From Streptomyces abyssomicinicus (lineage in GTDB: Bacteria > Actinomycetota > Actinomycetes > Streptomycetales > Streptomycetaceae), in NCBI RefSeq assembly GCF_008974245.1, contig NZ_BBZI01000006.1, forward strand, positions 370,947-408,855: a DNA stretch of 37,909 bases. The letters run 5' to 3'. How positions within the stretch are numbered: the stretch's first letter is position 1; each line of letters opens with the position of its first letter. Shown here one piece after another: positions 16,103 through 27,760 of this stretch. The notes under the pieces were generated by a model that worked only from the letters and a program-made list of their open reading frames with translations, was not told the origin of the DNA and ran no database searches. The position numbers were made by a program, and so were the translations under genes.

Positions 16103-16675
16103 ATGGTCAATCTGACGCGCATCTACACCCGTACCGGGGACAAGGGCACCACCAACCTCGGCGACATGAGCCGGGTCCCGAAGACCGATCTCCGCATTTC
16201 GGCCTATGCCGACGCCAACGAGGCGAACGCCGTCATCGGCACCGCCGTCGCCCTGGGCGGTCTGGAGGAGGACGTGACCGCGGTCCTCACCCGGGTCCAG
16301 AACGATCTCTTCGACGTGGGCGCCGACCTGTCGACGCCGGTCGTGGAGGCCCCCCAGTACCCGCCGCTGCGGGTGGAGCAGTTCTACGTCGACCGGCTGG
16401 AGGAGGACTGCGACCGGTTCAACGACCGCCTGGAGAAGCTGCGTTCCTTCATCCTGCCGGGCGGCACGCCCGGCGCGGCGCTGCTCCACCAGGCGTGCAC
16501 GGTGGTGCGCCGGGCCGAGCGTTCGACCTGGGCGGCCCTGGAGGTCCACGGCGAGACCATGAACCCCCTGACCGCGACCTACCTCAACCGGCTATCGGAC
16601 CTGCTCTTCATCCTTGCGCGCGTCGCCAACCTGTCCACGGGCGACGTCCTGTGGGTCCCGGGCGGCGAGCGCTGA
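16103..16675 (+). CDS. PduO-type cob(I)yrinic acid a,c-diamide adenosyltransferase
   Basis: This 190-residue enzyme transfers adenosyl from ATP to cob(I)alamin, making coenzyme B12. Typical PduO motifs are the N-terminal RIYTRTGDKGTTNLGD (ATP binding), DANEANAVIG, and LPGGTPGAALLHQACTVVRRAER with the conserved Arg residues. The C-terminal NRLSDLLFILARVAN is also characteristic. The product would serve methylmalonyl-CoA mutase and related enzymes encoded elsewhere. The start is ATG 16103, 7 nt after a good -10 box. The last 84 nt overlap the 3' end of the convergent membrane-protein gene. Confidence 0.95.
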   Translation: MVNLTRIYTRTGDKGTTNLGDMSRVPKTDLRISAYADANEANAVIGTAVALGGLEEDVTAVLTRVQNDLFDVGADLSTPVVEAPQYPPLRVEQFYVDRLEEDCDRFNDRLEKLRSFILPGGTPGAALLHQACTVVRRAERSTWAALEVHGETMNPLTATYLNRLSDLLFILARVANLSTGDVLWVPGGER

Positions 16676-17251
16676 CTCCTCCGGCCCGCCCGTGGCCCGC
16701 CCGTCCTCGGACCGCCCGTCCTTGGACCGCTTGGGGAAGAGCAGGTAGCTGAGGGCGATCACCCCGTGGACGAGGACGATCCGCAGCGCGGTCTCCTGGA
16801 AGGACCGCAGCGTGGACGTGTCGCCGTCGTCGCCGATGTAGAGGACGCCGCCCTGCAGCAGGGCGGCGGCCACTGCGGCGGCGAGCAGCGTGCGCAGCCA
16901 GAGCCGGCCTTCGTGGACGGCGCGGGCCATGCCGTACCGCGGCGGCTTCGGCGGGCGCGGCGCGCCGGCCAGGCGGTGCGCGGCGTGGCCGTCGAGCCAG
17001 GTGATCGTGTAGTGCCCGTAGGCCACGGTGAAGCCGATGTAGAGGGCGGCCAGGCCGTGCTGCCAGTCGGGCTCGGCGCCGCCCCGCAGGTCGACCAGGG
17101 TCACCACGAACAGCACCACCTCCAGCAGCGGCTCGCACAGCAGCAGGACGGTGCTCAGCCGCCGCCTGCGCAGCAGGTACCGCACCGCGAGCCCCGCGGC
17201 GAGCAGCACCCAGAAGCCGACCTCGCAGGCGATGATCAGGGCCAGGATCAT
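16592..17251 (-). CDS. Integral membrane protein, function unknown
   Basis: This 219-residue protein has about four hydrophobic segments: residues 3-27, 34-54, 121-142 and 154-172. The region between holds a moderately hydrophobic GLAALYIGFTVAYGHYTITW and a basic, Pro-rich loop. The C-terminal 45 residues are charged and end over the adenosyltransferase gene on the other strand. ATG 17251 has AGGGA 7 nt upstream. I recall it only as a conserved streptomycete membrane protein. It is divergent from chiS across 165 bp, but nothing in it suggests a chitin-related role. No signal peptide cleavage site or enzymatic motif is visible. Confidence 0.82.
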   Translation of the reverse strand: MILALIIACEVGFWVLLAAGLAVRYLLRRRRLSTVLLLCEPLLEVVLFVVTLVDLRGGAEPDWQHGLAALYIGFTVAYGHYTITWLDGHAAHRLAGAPRPPKPPRYGMARAVHEGRLWLRTLLAAAVAAALLQGGVLYIGDDGDTSTLRSFQETALRIVLVHGVIALSYLLFPKRSKDGRSEDGRATGGPEESALAARDPQDVARGQVGDARKDEEQVR

Positions 17252-17416
17252 GTCGGGTTCCCTCCGTCCTCCGTCGCCTTCCACCCTCCCCCCGGCCCGG
17301 CGCGCGCGCATCGGCCACCCCGACGAGATCCGGCTGCATCCTTCGATGTACACGCCGCGCCGACAAGGGTGCGCCGGCCGCATGTGCCGCGGGGGCCGGA
17401 CGTGTTGGATGGGGTC

Positions 17417-18622
17417 ATGACCGTCGAGACCACCTCCCCGCGGCGCCCTCGCCCGTTCGACGTGGCGACGGCACTGGGCGGGCTGGCGCTGGGCCTGCTG
17501 CTGTGGTCGGTGGGCCTGGACCTGTATCCGCAGCGGGACGTGCCCGACTGGTGGGTGCTGGTGCCGCTGGCCGTGATGGCGGGCCTGGAGCCGCTGCGCC
17601 GCATCCGGCCGCTGGCGGGCCTGCTCGCCGGCACCGTGGCCCTGGTGGCCGATCAGTTCACCACCGGCAGTGTGGTGACGCTGCTGCTCTTCACGGACCT
17701 GATGTACGCGGCCACCGTCTACGGCAGCGCGCGGCTGAGCCGCCGCCTCCCGGTGCAGACGGGCGCGCTGACCCTGGCGTTCATCGGCTGGGGCGTGGCC
17801 ACCTGGCAGGACGCCTACTCGCTGATGGCGGGCCTGGGGGTGGGCCTGGTCGCGTTCGGCCCGGCCGCCACCGGCGCCCTGGTGCGCCACCACCGCGACG
17901 CGGCCCGGGCCGCCCGCAGGGAGGCGGAGCAGACCGCGCGGCTGGCCGAGCTGGACCGCGCCCAGGCCGTCACCGCCGAACGGACGCGGATGGCGCGGGA
18001 GTTGCACGACGTGATCGCCGGGCACCTGGCCGCGGTGGCGGTGCACTCCACGGCGGCGCTGTCGCTGGACGACGCGCAGACGTCCCGCCGGGCACTGGGC
18101 GTGATCCGGGAGAACAGCGTGGCGGCGCTCACCGAGATGCGCCGCCTGATCGGCCTGCTGCGGGCCGGCGGCGACGACCTGGAGCCGTCCCCCGCACCCA
18201 CCCTGGAGGGGCTGGAGCCCCTGGCCGAGGGGGTCCGGGCGGCGGGCTTCGCGGTGACCCTGGACCTCGGCCCCGGTCTGGGATCCGGCCCCGACACCGG
18301 GTACGGCCGCACCCGCCTGCCCTCGCCGGTGGAGCTGGCCGCCTACCGGATCGTGCAGGAGTCGCTGACCAACGTGCTCAAGCACGGCGCGCCCGGCCCG
18401 GTGAGGGTCGGCGTGTCGCTCGACGGCGGCGCGCTGCGGGTGGAGGTCACCAGCGCGCTCGGCACGCCGGACGGGGAAGCGGCCCGCGCGCCGGGGGCGG
18501 GAGCCGGGCTGATCGGGATGCGGGAGCGGGCCCTGCTGGTCGGCGGCGGTTTCGACGCCGGGCCGCGGGACGGGCGATGGGTGGTGCGGGCGCAACTTCC
18601 CGTGCCGGAAGGGGAAGGGTGA
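17417..18622 (+). CDS. chiS: Sensor histidine kinase ChiS (NarL/DesK type)
   Basis: This 401-residue protein has an N-terminal membrane domain with about five helices (residues 17-155), a short coiled linker, the HisKA_3 box ARELHDVIAGHLAAVAVHS with phospho-acceptor His197, and an ATPase domain. The ATPase domain has N-box YRIVQESLTNVLKHG and G-box GAGLIGMRERA. It lies directly before a NarL-type regulator and a family 18 chitinase. This is the arrangement of chiS-chiR-chiC in S. coelicolor, where ChiR controls chiC; the name is given on this basis. The start ATG 17417 has only a weak ribosome-binding site. The signal sensed is presumably chitin-derived oligosaccharides, not shown by sequence. 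Confidence 0.9.
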   Translation: MTVETTSPRRPRPFDVATALGGLALGLLLWSVGLDLYPQRDVPDWWVLVPLAVMAGLEPLRRIRPLAGLLAGTVALVADQFTTGSVVTLLLFTDLMYAATVYGSARLSRRLPVQTGALTLAFIGWGVATWQDAYSLMAGLGVGLVAFGPAATGALVRHHRDAARAARREAEQTARLAELDRAQAVTAERTRMARELHDVIAGHLAAVAVHSTAALSLDDAQTSRRALGVIRENSVAALTEMRRLIGLLRAGGDDLEPSPAPTLEGLEPLAEGVRAAGFAVTLDLGPGLGSGPDTGYGRTRLPSPVELAAYRIVQESLTNVLKHGAPGPVRVGVSLDGGALRVEVTSALGTPDGEAARAPGAGAGLIGMRERALLVGGGFDAGPRDGRWVVRAQLPVPEGEG

Positions 18623-18626
18623 GGTC

Positions 18627-19280
18627 GTGATCAGGGTGGTGGTCGCCGAGGACCAGTCGGCCGTGCGGGCCGGACTGGTGCTGATCCTGGGCAGCGCCCC
18701 GGGCATCGAGGTGGTCGGGGAGGCCGCCGACGGGGAGCGGGCGGTGGAGCTGGCCCGTGAGCTGCGGCCGGACGTCGTCCTCATGGACGTGCGGATGCCG
18801 CTGCTCGACGGGGTGGGCGCCACCCGGCGGATCGCCGCCGAGCATCTGGCCGACGTGCTGGTGCTGACCACCTTCGACCTGGACGAGTACGTCTTCGGCA
18901 CCCTGCGCGCGGGCGCGGCCGGTTTCCTGCTGAAGAGCGCCGAGGCGGCCGAGCTGATCGAGGGGGTGCGGACGGTGGCCCGCGGCGAGGGGCTGATCGC
19001 CCCGGCCGTCACCCGGCGGCTGATCGCGGCGTTCGCCGCCGGCGCGCCGGGACGCCTGCCCCGCGAGGGCGGACCGGACGCGGCGGCGCTGGACACCCTG
19101 ACGCCCCGGGAGCGCGAGGTACTCTCCTGCCTCGGTGAGGGGCTGTCCAACGCGCAGATCGCCACCCGCCTGGAGATGGCGGAGGCCACGGTGAAGACGC
19201 ACGTCAGCCGCCTGCTCGGCAAGCTCGATCTGCGCAGCCGCGTACAAGCGGCGGTACTCGCGCAGGAGTTGGGGATCTGA
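18627..19280 (+). CDS. chiR: Response regulator ChiR (NarL/LuxR family)
   Basis: This 217-residue regulator has a receiver domain (residues 1-120) with acidic pocket Glu8/Asp9, phosphorylation site Asp54 (VLMDVRMP), the switch Thr in LTTF and Lys in FLLKSAEAAE. A LuxR-type helix-turn-helix spans about 152-212 (LTPREREVLSCLGEGLSNAQIA ... VKTHVSRLLGKL). The GTG start lies 5 nt after the kinase stop, with GGGGAAGGGTGAGG overlapping that stop, so the two genes are co-translated. In S. coelicolor the orthologous regulator activates chiC, the next gene here. A short GC hairpin after its stop separates it from chiC. Confidence 0.92.
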   Translation: MIRVVVAEDQSAVRAGLVLILGSAPGIEVVGEAADGERAVELARELRPDVVLMDVRMPLLDGVGATRRIAAEHLADVLVLTTFDLDEYVFGTLRAGAAGFLLKSAEAAELIEGVRTVARGEGLIAPAVTRRLIAAFAAGAPGRLPREGGPDAAALDTLTPREREVLSCLGEGLSNAQIATRLEMAEATVKTHVSRLLGKLDLRSRVQAAVLAQELGI

Positions 19281-19295
19281 GGGCGGCGACCGCCC
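19281..19295 (+). terminator. Short GC hairpin after chiR
   Basis: A 6-bp perfect stem (GGGCGG with CCGCCC) with a 3-nt loop begins immediately after the chiR stop codon. It is short for a terminator, but would separate chiSR from chiC, which has its own promoter. Confidence 0.4.
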
Positions 19296-19331
19296 CGGCG
19301 CCGGACCGTGCTTTAAACAAGAAACCTGCAT

Positions 19332-19373
19332 TGGTCCAGACCTATTGACCGGTGGTCCAGACCTTTCTACGCT
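19332..19373 (+). promoter_or_regulatory. chiC promoter with paired 12-bp direct repeats (DasR/ChiR region)
   Basis: Two perfect copies of TGGTCCAGACCT stand at 19332-19343 and 19353-19364, 21 bp apart, or two helical turns. Between and over them is TTGACC (19345-19350), then 17 bp, then TACGCT (19368-19373), a very good -35/-10 pair. These direct repeats are the hallmark of Streptomyces chitinase promoters and mediate chitin induction and glucose repression. Each also resembles a DasR site (consensus core TGGTCTAGACCA), so both regulators may act here. Confidence 0.9.
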
Positions 19374-19464
19374 GACCGCACTTGCACGGCGTCATGGACC
19401 CGTCAAGGTACCTGGTAGTCGCAGTCGCAGCACCCCCCTCACCCTCACCCCCGAGGAGGCGCAG

Positions 19465-21294
<1,830 letters not shown>

Positions 21295-21311
21295 TACCGC
21301 ACCAGCACCAC

Positions 21312-21346
21312 GAAGCGGGGGCGGCCCCACCGGCCGCCCCCGCTTC
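21312..21346 (+). terminator. Terminator of chiC
   Basis: A perfect 15-bp inverted repeat (21312-21326 with 21332-21346) with a 5-nt loop begins 17 nt after the chiC stop. It is followed by TCGCGTTCCTCC, without a real T-run. Confidence 0.85.
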
Positions 21347-21420
21347 TCGCGTTCCTCCGCCGCCCCGTGCACGCCGCCGCGACTGCCCGGGGCTCACGGC
21401 TGTGCGGGGCGGTGGGGCGC

Positions 21421-21466
21421 ACCGCGGGTCCCCGCGACCGCGGGTCCTGCGACCGCGGGTCCCGCG
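21421..21466. repeat. 15/16-bp tandem repeats in the chiC 3' spacer
   Basis: Three consecutive units begin with ACCGCGGGTCC (21421-21436, 21437-21451, 21452-21466). They sit in the 240-bp GC-rich spacer between the two convergent terminators. CCGCGG makes each unit partly self-complementary. No function is evident. Confidence 0.75.
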
Positions 21467-21588
21467 CACGGTGGTGCGAACCCCTCGCCACGCACGCACC
21501 GCCCTGCGCCCGCCCTCCCCCATCGCCCCCTGGGCGGCCCAGCCGCCCGCAAGGGGGTGGGCAGCGGCAGCGGCAGTCGGGGGAAAGC

Positions 21589-21617
21589 GGAGGGGGCGGC
21601 CGTGGGCCGCCCCCTCC
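21589..21617 (-). terminator. Terminator of the DUF2550 gene
   Basis: A perfect 13-bp inverted repeat (21589-21601 with 21605-21617) with a 3-nt loop lies 16 nt past the stop of the minus-strand gene at 21633. Confidence 0.75.
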
Positions 21618-21632
21618 ATGTCGGTGTCGCGT

Positions 21633-22088
21633 CTACGCGACGTTCACCCTCTGCCCGGGCGGGGCGGCCTCCAGCCATGCCAGGAAACCCGTCAGCGCGT
21701 CCTCGCTCATCGCCAGCTCCAGCCGCGTGCCCTGGTGGACGCAGGCCAGCACCACCGCGTTCAGCAGCAGCGCCAGCTCCTCCTCACCCTCCGGCATCCG
21801 CCGGCCCACCACCTCGATGGCGGAGCGTTCCAGCATCCGGCGCGGCCGGGGCGAATACGAGAACACCCGGTACCAGGCGATGCTGTCACCGCTGTACCGG
21901 GCCACCCCGTACGCCCACCCCTTGCCGTCGCCCTCGATGCCCTCGGGCAGCTCGGGGGCCTCCCAGCGGAGGCTGCAGTCGAAGGTGCCCCCCGACCGCT
22001 GGATCAGCCGGCGCCGCATCCCGAAGGCGAACAGGCCCACCACCGCGAGCACGACCAGCGTCCCGAACACAGTCAGAGCGAGGATCAT
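21633..22088 (-). CDS. DUF2550 membrane-anchored protein
   Basis: This 151-residue protein has one N-terminal membrane helix (residues 1-22, MILALTVFGTLVVLAVVGLF) and a cytoplasmic domain beginning RRRLIQRSGGTFDCSLRW. This is the pattern of DUF2550, an actinobacterial family found next to the ATP synthase operon, including in mycobacteria. Function is unknown; the globular part may be PH-like, an impression only. I place the start at ATG 22088; a GTG two codons earlier is closer to the GAGGAGG site (3 nt) and cannot be excluded. It lies downstream of atpC in the same direction but beyond a strong terminator. Confidence 0.87.
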   Translation of the reverse strand: MILALTVFGTLVVLAVVGLFAFGMRRRLIQRSGGTFDCSLRWEAPELPEGIEGDGKGWAYGVARYSGDSIAWYRVFSYSPRPRRMLERSAIEVVGRRMPEGEEELALLLNAVVLACVHQGTRLELAMSEDALTGFLAWLEAAPPGQRVNVA

Positions 22089-22192
22089 CGGCACCGACCT
22101 CCTCGTCTCCTAGAACTGGGAACCTGTCAACTGGCAAAGATGAAAACCGGTAACGCAGAAACCGGCGACGCACGAACCGTCTCCGGATTCAC

Positions 22193-22240
22193 CTCAGCCG
22201 CGGCCGGTTCCGGAGTATTCCGGAACCGGCCGCGGCTGAG
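22193..22240 (-). terminator. Terminator of the atp operon
   Basis: A perfect 22-bp inverted repeat (22193-22214 with 22219-22240) with a GTAT loop lies 38 nt past the atpC stop on the minus strand. It is one of the longest perfect stems in the window and is expected to end the ATP synthase transcript. Confidence 0.9.
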
Positions 22241-22277
22241 TCACGCACGTGCACAGCGCGCGCAGGGCGCGCCGGGG

Positions 22278-22652
22278 TCAGCGAGCCGACACCGCCCGCA
22301 GGCGGACGTCGGCGCGGCGCTCGGCGGAGGCGTCGGCCTCCGACTTGGCGCGCTCGAGCGCCCGCTCCGCGCGCTGGACGTCGATCTCGTCCGAAAGCTC
22401 GGCGATCTCGGCCAGCAGCGACAGCTTGTTGTCCGCGAAGGAGATGAAACCGCCGTGGACCGCTGCCACGACCGTCTCACCACCGCTGGTACGGATGGTC
22501 ACGGGGCCCGACTCCAGCACACCGAGCAGCGGCTGGTGACCGGGCATGACGCCGATGTCGCCGGAGGTGGTGCGCGCGACGACCAGGGTGGCCGCACCGG
22601 ACCAGACCTGGCGGTCGGCAGCGACCATCTCGACGTGCAGCTCAGCAGCCAA
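22278..22652 (-). CDS. atpC: ATP synthase epsilon subunit
   Basis: This 124-residue F1 epsilon subunit is part of the rotor stalk and regulates ATP hydrolysis. The N-terminal beta-sandwich is recognised by AELHVEMVAADRQVWSG, GDIGVMPGHQPLLGVLESG and AVHGGFISFADNKLSLLAE. The C-terminal 40 residues are the helical hairpin (EIDVQRAERALERAKSEAD). The start is the rare codon TTG at 22652, supported by GAGGAG 7 nt upstream and by alignment. It is the last gene of the operon and is separated from atpD by an unusually long 183-bp structured spacer. Confidence 0.95.
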   Translation of the reverse strand: MAAELHVEMVAADRQVWSGAATLVVARTTSGDIGVMPGHQPLLGVLESGPVTIRTSGGETVVAAVHGGFISFADNKLSLLAEIAELSDEIDVQRAERALERAKSEADASAERRADVRLRAVSAR

Positions 22653-22773
22653 GGTTGGCTCCTCGGGTCACCACCCGGCGGTATGCCGGGTGTTGGGTCA
22701 AAGTCTAGACCCGTCCGAAGACGGGGGTCCCGGGAACGGGTCCCGGGGTGGAGCGGGGGCGGGAGACCGGAGC

Positions 22774-22803
22774 GAGAGGGCCGGCCCGAAGACGGGCCCT
22801 CTC
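22774..22803 (-). other. Alternative hairpins in the atpD-atpC spacer
   Basis: A 9-bp stem (22774-22782 with 22795-22803) encloses, and competes with, a 6-bp stem with AAGA loop (22783-22788 with 22793-22798). A second GC-rich stretch with a similar CCGAAGACGGG core lies near 22710-22723. On the minus strand these structures are in the mRNA between atpD and atpC and might damp read-through or protect the transcript. Confidence 0.5.
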
Positions 22804-22835
22804 ACCTCGTCCGGCTCCGCCGAACCTCAGGAGGT

Positions 22836-25201
<2,366 letters not shown>

Positions 25202-25222
25202 GAGTCAGGTCCCTTCCTTACG

Positions 25223-26815
25223 TCACTTGGAGACGGAAACCGGAGCGTCCTCGCCGAGCAGCTTGCCGTCCGACGTCGTGAACGTCTTCTTGAACGCGGC
25301 GATGGCGTCGGCGACGGCCGTCAGCGTGTCGTCCGACATCTTGCCGCCCTCGCGGATCGACAGGAGCAGGCCCGCCTCGGTCTGACGCAGGTGGGCCAGC
25401 AGCTCCGACTCGAAGCGGCGGATGTCCACGACCGGGACGTCGTCCATCTTGCCGGTGGTGCCGGCCCAGACGGAGACGACCTGCTCCTCGGTGGCCATCG
25501 GCTGGTACTGAGCCTGCTTGAGCAGCTCGACCATGCGCTGACCGCGCTCCAGCTGCGCCTTCGACGCGGCGTCCAGGTCGGAACCGAAGGCGGCGAACGC
25601 CTCCAGCTCACGGAACTGGGCCAGGTCCACGCGCAGACGGCCGGAGACCTGCTTCATCGCCTTGTGCTGCGCGGAACCACCGACTCGGGAGACGGAGATA
25701 CCGACGTTCAGCGCGGGGCGCTGACCGGCGTTGAACAGGTCCGACTCCAGGAAGCACTGGCCGTCGGTGATGGAGATGACGTTGGTCGGGATGAACGCCG
25801 AGACGTCGTTGGCCTTGGTCTCGACGATCGGCAGACCGGTCATCGAACCGGCGCCCATGTCGTCGGAGAGCTTGGCGCAGCGCTCCAGCAGACGCGAGTG
25901 CAGGTAGAAGACGTCACCCGGGTAGGCCTCGCGGCCCGGCGGACGACGCAGCAGCAGCGACACGGCGCGGTAGGCGTCGGCCTGCTTCGACAGGTCGTCG
26001 AAGATGATCAGGACGTGCTTGCCCTGGTACATCCAGTGCTGGCCGATGGCCGAGCCGGTGTACGGCGCCAGGTACTTGAAGCCGGCCGGGTCGGACGCCG
26101 GGGCGGCGACGATGGTCGTGTACTCCAGAGCGCCGTTCTCCTCCAGCGCGCGGCGGACCGACGCGATGGTGGAGCCCTTCTGGCCGATGGCGACGTAGAT
26201 GCAGCGGACCTGCTTCGACGGGTCGCCCGTCTTCCAGTTGGCCTTCTGGTTGATGATGGTGTCGACGGCCAGGGCGGTCTTGCCGGTCTGGCGGTCACCG
26301 ATGACCAGCTGACGCTGGCCACGGCCGACGGGGGTCATCGCGTCGACGGCCTTGTAGCCGGTCTCCATCGGCTCGTGCACCGACTTGCGCTGCATGACCG
26401 TGGGGGCCTGCAGCTCGAGGGCGCGGCGGCCCTCGGTCGCGATCTCGCCGAGCCCGTCGATGGGGTTGCCGAGGGGGTCGACCACGCGGCCGAGGTAGCC
26501 CTCGCCCACGGCGACCGACAGGACCTCTCCGGTGCGGTGCACCGGCTGGCCCTCCTCGATGCCGCTGAACTCGCCGAGGACGATGGCACCGATCTCGCGC
26601 TCCTCGAGGTTGAGGGCGAGGCCGAGGGTGCCGTCCTCGAACTTCAGCAGTTCGTTGGCCATGGCCGAGGGAAGACCCTCGACCTTCGCGATGCCGTCGC
26701 CGGCAAGGGTGACCGTACCGACCTCCTCGCGCGAGGCCGCGTCCGGCTTGTACGACTGGACAAAGTTCTCCAGCGCGTCCCGGATCTCCTCCGGCCGGAT
26801 CGTGAGCTCCGCCAT
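25223..26815 (-). CDS. atpA: ATP synthase alpha subunit
   Basis: This 530-residue non-catalytic nucleotide-binding F1 subunit has P-loop GDRQTGKT at 173-180, the Arg finger in [11 protein letters not shown], and the N-terminal [19 protein letters not shown] that binds the delta subunit. The C-terminal tail ([21 protein letters not shown]) carries a short extension, [16 protein letters not shown]. The start is ATG 26815 with AGGGAAC upstream. The frame is open 28 codons further out, but that stretch is the inverted repeat in the leader and does not resemble AtpA. It follows atpH by 129 nt. Confidence 0.98.
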   Translation of the reverse strand: MAELTIRPEEIRDALENFVQSYKPDAASREEVGTVTLAGDGIAKVEGLPSAMANELLKFEDGTLGLALNLEEREIGAIVLGEFSGIEEGQPVHRTGEVLSVAVGEGYLGRVVDPLGNPIDGLGEIATEGRRALELQAPTVMQRKSVHEPMETGYKAVDAMTPVGRGQRQLVIGDRQTGKTALAVDTIINQKANWKTGDPSKQVRCIYVAIGQKGSTIASVRRALEENGALEYTTIVAAPASDPAGFKYLAPYTGSAIGQHWMYQGKHVLIIFDDLSKQADAYRAVSLLLRRPPGREAYPGDVFYLHSRLLERCAKLSDDMGAGSMTGLPIVETKANDVSAFIPTNVISITDGQCFLESDLFNAGQRPALNVGISVSRVGGSAQHKAMKQVSGRLRVDLAQFRELEAFAAFGSDLDAASKAQLERGQRMVELLKQAQYQPMATEEQVVSVWAGTTGKMDDVPVVDIRRFESELLAHLRQTEAGLLLSIREGGKMSDDTLTAVADAIAAFKKTFTTSDGKLLGEDAPVSVSK

Positions 26816-26835
26816 CTGGGTTCCCTGCTCTCCTT

Positions 26836-26907
26836 GTTGGGCCCGAAGTTTCTTGGGGGAATCTGGGGGGCTCCCCCAGAAACTTTGCATCCTCTGCACG
26901 GCCCAAC
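26836..26907 (-). other. Complex inverted repeat in the atpH-atpA spacer
   Basis: The outer arms GTTGGGCC (26836-26843) and GGCCCAAC (26900-26907) are perfectly complementary. Inside, 26846-26860 pairs with 26872-26885 over 14 bp with one bulge. A competing 7-bp hairpin, CTGGGGG/CCCCCAG, shares its right arm. The mRNA would carry this structure about 20 nt before the atpA ribosome-binding site. It could be a processing or stability element, or a dispersed intergenic repeat of the genus. Confidence 0.65.
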
Positions 26908-26944
26908 CAGGGCCGTAAAAACGTACTTCTGCTGTGTGGCTCGG

Positions 26945-27760
26945 TCAGCCGGCGAGGCGCCGGTTGGCGTCCTCGAGGCGGTCCACGACGGAGCCGTTGA
27001 TGACCTCGTCGCCGACCTGCACCCGGATCCCGCCGAGGACCGCGGGGTCCACGTCGAGGTTGAGGTGCATGGCGCGGCCGTAGAGCTTCACCAGGGCGGC
27101 GCTCAGGCGCTGCTTCTGGGTGTCGCTCAGCGGCACCGCGGAGGTGACCACGGCGACCATCCGGTTGCGACGGCCGGCGGCGAGCTTGGCGAGGGACTCG
27201 AGTCCCGTCTCCAGGCTACGTCCACGCGGCGCGGACACCAGACGGACCACCAGGCGCTCGGTGACGGCGTTCGCCCGGCCGCCGAGCAGGCTGCGCAGCA
27301 GACCGCTCTTGGCCTCGGCGCTCGCGGACCGGTCGGTCAGCGCGGCGCGCAGGGCGCCGTTCGAGGCGACGATCCGGCCGAACCGGAACAGCTCGTCCTC
27401 GACGTCGTCCAGGGCACCGGCCTTCTGCGCGGCCGTGAGGTCGGCGAGGTTCGCCAGTTCCTCCACCGCGTCCACCAGGTGGCGCGGGGCGGACCAGCGG
27501 GACCGGACCATGCCCGACACCAGGTCGGTGGCCGGACCGCCGATCTGGCTGCCCAGCAGGCGCTGGACCAGGTCGGCCTTGGCCTCTCCGGACTGCGCCG
27601 GGTCGGTGAGGACCCGACGCAGCGACACCTCGCGGTCGAGCAGCGCGGTGACGGCGGCCAGCTCGTCGGCGAGCTGCGCCGCGTCGACGGACGTGGAGTC
27701 CGTCAGCGCGTCGAGTCGCTCACGGGCGGCTGCCAGGGCCTCGCGGCTCGCTCCGTTCAT
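26945..27760 (-). CDS. atpH: ATP synthase delta subunit
   Basis: This 271-residue F1 delta subunit holds alpha3beta3 to the b stalk. It is about 90 residues longer than E. coli delta (177), as is usual in actinobacteria. The conserved C-terminal half is seen in MVAVVTSAVPLSDTQKQRL and VDPAVLGGIRVQVGDEVINGSV. The N-terminal part is helical. In mycobacteria delta is fused to a b-like domain; here no N-terminal membrane helix is present, so there is no fusion. Its ATG overlaps the atpF stop by 4 nt (ATGA). Confidence 0.95.
   Translation of the reverse strand: MNGASREALAAARERLDALTDSTSVDAAQLADELAAVTALLDREVSLRRVLTDPAQSGEAKADLVQRLLGSQIGGPATDLVSGMVRSRWSAPRHLVDAVEELANLADLTAAQKAGALDDVEDELFRFGRIVASNGALRAALTDRSASAEAKSGLLRSLLGGRANAVTERLVVRLVSAPRGRSLETGLESLAKLAAGRRNRMVAVVTSAVPLSDTQKQRLSAALVKLYGRAMHLNLDVDPAVLGGIRVQVGDEVINGSVVDRLEDANRRLAG

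Noticed and set aside
26816..26899. A 28-codon N-terminal extension of AtpA
   Set aside because: It is in frame but is made of the inverted repeat, lacks similarity to AtpA, and the ATG at 26815 has a ribosome-binding site.
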